A stretch of DNA of 64,000 bases, from contig NZ_ARQM01000016.1 of the NCBI RefSeq assembly GCF_000385135.1, positions 178,111-242,110 on the forward strand, written 5' to 3'. The notes beneath the pieces were generated by a model. It did no database searches and had not been told where the DNA came from. It saw nothing but the letters and a program-made list of their open reading frames with translations. The translations under genes were made by a program, and so were the position numbers. Origin of the DNA: Promicromonospora sukumoe 327MFSha3.1 (GTDB taxonomy: Bacteria; Actinomycetota; Actinomycetes; Actinomycetales; Cellulomonadaceae). This document shows, one piece after another, positions 63,021 to 64,000 of the stretch. Within the stretch, counting starts at the first letter, position 1. Each line of letters starts with the position of its first letter.

Positions 63021-64000
63021 TCAGCCGAGGCGCTCACCCGTGGTCGCGGAGAACACGTGCGAGTGGCCGGCCTGGATGGCGACGGAGATGACGTCACCCT
63101 TGTCCGGCACACCGCGCGGGTCGATGCGCACGATGACCTGGTTGGTGTCGCCGGCGGAGAGGTCGACGTCGGCGGCGTCGCCCTTGAGCGAGCCGTAGAC
63201 GAAGGCGTCGGAGCCGAGCTCCTCGACCAGGTTGACCTCGACCTCGAACGAGCCGGAGGTGCCGGACGGGACGACGTCGAGGGCCTCGGGGCGGAAGCCC
63301 AGGGTGACCTTGCCGCCGTCGGCCTCGCTGATGGTGGAGGCGATCGAGCGCTCCAGGGGGACGCTGGCCGAACCGACCTTGACGTTGCCCTCCTTGACGT
63401 CGAACGTACCGATGTTCATGGCCGGGGAGCCGATGAAGCCGGCGACGAAGACGTTGCTCGGGCGGTCGTACATCTCACGCGGGGTGCCGACCTGCTGCAG
63501 GATGCCACCGTTGAGGACCGCGATGCGGTCGCCCATGGTGAGGGCCTCGGTCTGGTCGTGGGTCACGTAGACCGTGGTGACGCCCAGGCGGCGCTGCAGC
63601 GACGCGATCTGGGTACGGGTCTGGACGCGGAGCTTGGCGTCGAGGTTCGACAGCGGCTCGTCCATGAGGAACACCTGCGGCTGACGCACGATGGCGCGGC
63701 CCATGGCGACACGCTGACGCTGGCCACCCGAGAGGGCCTTCGGCTTGCGGTCGAGGTACTCGGTGAGGTCGAGGATCTTCGCGGCCTCCTCGACCCGCTG
63801 GCGGATCTCCGCCTTCGGGGTGCCCGCGATCTTCAGGGCGAAGCCCATGTTGTCCGCCACCGACATGTGCGGGTACAGCGCGTAGTTCTGGAACACCATC
63901 GCGATGTCGCGGTCCTTGGGCTGCACGTCGGTGACGTCCCGGTCACCGATGAAGATGTGCCCGCCGTTGACGTCCTCGAGACCCGCGAGCATGCGCAGGG
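63021..64000 (-). CDS. msiK: MsiK/UgpC-type sugar ABC transporter ATPase (N-terminus cut by window edge)
   Basis: About 326 C-terminal residues are visible; the first ~50, with Walker A, lie past the right edge. Present are DRDIAMVFQNYALYPHMSVADNMGFAL (Q-loop), ALSGGQRQRVAMGRAI (signature), VFLMDEPLSNLDAKLR (Walker B) and VTHDQTEALTMGDRIAVL (switch His). The C-terminal TOBE/regulatory domain follows. This is the multiple-sugar-import ATPase shared by several CUT1 transporters in actinobacteria, and could serve uptake of sugars released by enzymes such as the GH16 glucanase. A strong stem-loop lies downstream. Confidence 0.93.
   Translation of the reverse strand, partial: LRMLAGLEDVNGGHIFIGDRDVTDVQPKDRDIAMVFQNYALYPHMSVADNMGFALKIAGTPKAEIRQRVEEAAKILDLTEYLDRKPKALSGGQRQRVAMGRAIVRQPQVFLMDEPLSNLDAKLRVQTRTQIASLQRRLGVTTVYVTHDQTEALTMGDRIAVLNGGILQQVGTPREMYDRPSNVFVAGFIGSPAMNIGTFDVKEGNVKVGSASVPLERSIASTISEADGGKVTLGFRPEALDVVPSGTSGSFEVEVNLVEELGSDAFVYGSLKGDAADVDLSAGDTNQVIVRIDPRGVPDKGDVISVAIQAGHSHVFSATTGERLG

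Noticed and set aside
1..64000. tRNA, rRNA, CRISPR arrays, insertion sequences, attachment sites, replication origin
   Set aside because: Intergenic gaps were read for cloverleaf ends, regularly spaced repeats, transposase motifs and DnaA-box clusters; none was seen.

Overview
The window is 64 kb of very GC-rich (about 70 % or more) actinobacterial chromosome. MshA (mycothiol synthesis), Lsr2, CarD, SenX3-RegX3, an FtsH with HEGGH and the ispD-ispF / cysS-rlmB gene set all point to Actinobacteria. The LacI/GH16 glucanase pair and the order folE-folP-folBK-panC-panD-nadB-nadC-lysS-lsr2 suggest the Cellulomonadaceae/Promicromonosporaceae group; the genus is an inference. No transposase, phage gene, CRISPR array, rRNA or tRNA was found.

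Layout. 1-10.5 kb: the end of a disordered protein with a RAMA-like domain; a LacI regulator with a secreted GH16 beta-glucanase and a strong palindromic operator; two small enzymes; a metY-metX operon preceded by a tiny polycysteine leader ORF (MTRRMCCC); an NlpC/P60 hydrolase; pyrophosphatase. 10.7-28.3 kb: a long rightward run of housekeeping genes (PBP4, DUF2342, tilS, hpt, ftsH, folE, folP, a fused folB-folK with huge disordered segments, DUF3180, two PH-domain membrane proteins, a DUF2520 protein, panC, panD, nadB), mostly with GTGA-type overlaps. 28.3-36.3 kb: a 5-oxoproline (pyroglutamate) cassette lying between nadB and nadC. On the minus strand it has an NRAMP-fold transporter, pxpA, fused pxpBC and a biotin carboxylase-BCCP; on the plus strand a secreted pyroglutamyl-peptidase-like protein and a GntR regulator. 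36.3-43 kb: nadC, lysS, a small membrane protein, lsr2, a lactonase, mshA, gpmA. 43-51.4 kb: a complete phosphate regulon block (phoU, senX3, regX3, two pstS, pstC, pstA, pstB) with PHO boxes. 51.5-62.9 kb: a lipoprotein, carD, ispD, ispF, tetR, a divergent oxidase/PLP-aldolase pair, LtrA, SRPBCC, cysS, rlmB, DUF4032. The right edge cuts an MsiK-type sugar ABC ATPase.

How it fits together. The pxp cassette reads as one pathway: an extracellular enzyme frees pyroglutamate, a transporter imports it, and PxpABC opens it to glutamate. The co-operonic biotin carboxylase suggests a biotin-dependent variant resembling a split urea carboxylase. This is the strongest candidate here for an undescribed system. 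The second notable theme is regulation. At least fourteen starts are preceded by an A-and-T-bearing -10 hexamer only 6-7 nt upstream, i.e. probable leaderless mRNAs, and one of these is the polycysteine attenuator peptide of metYX.
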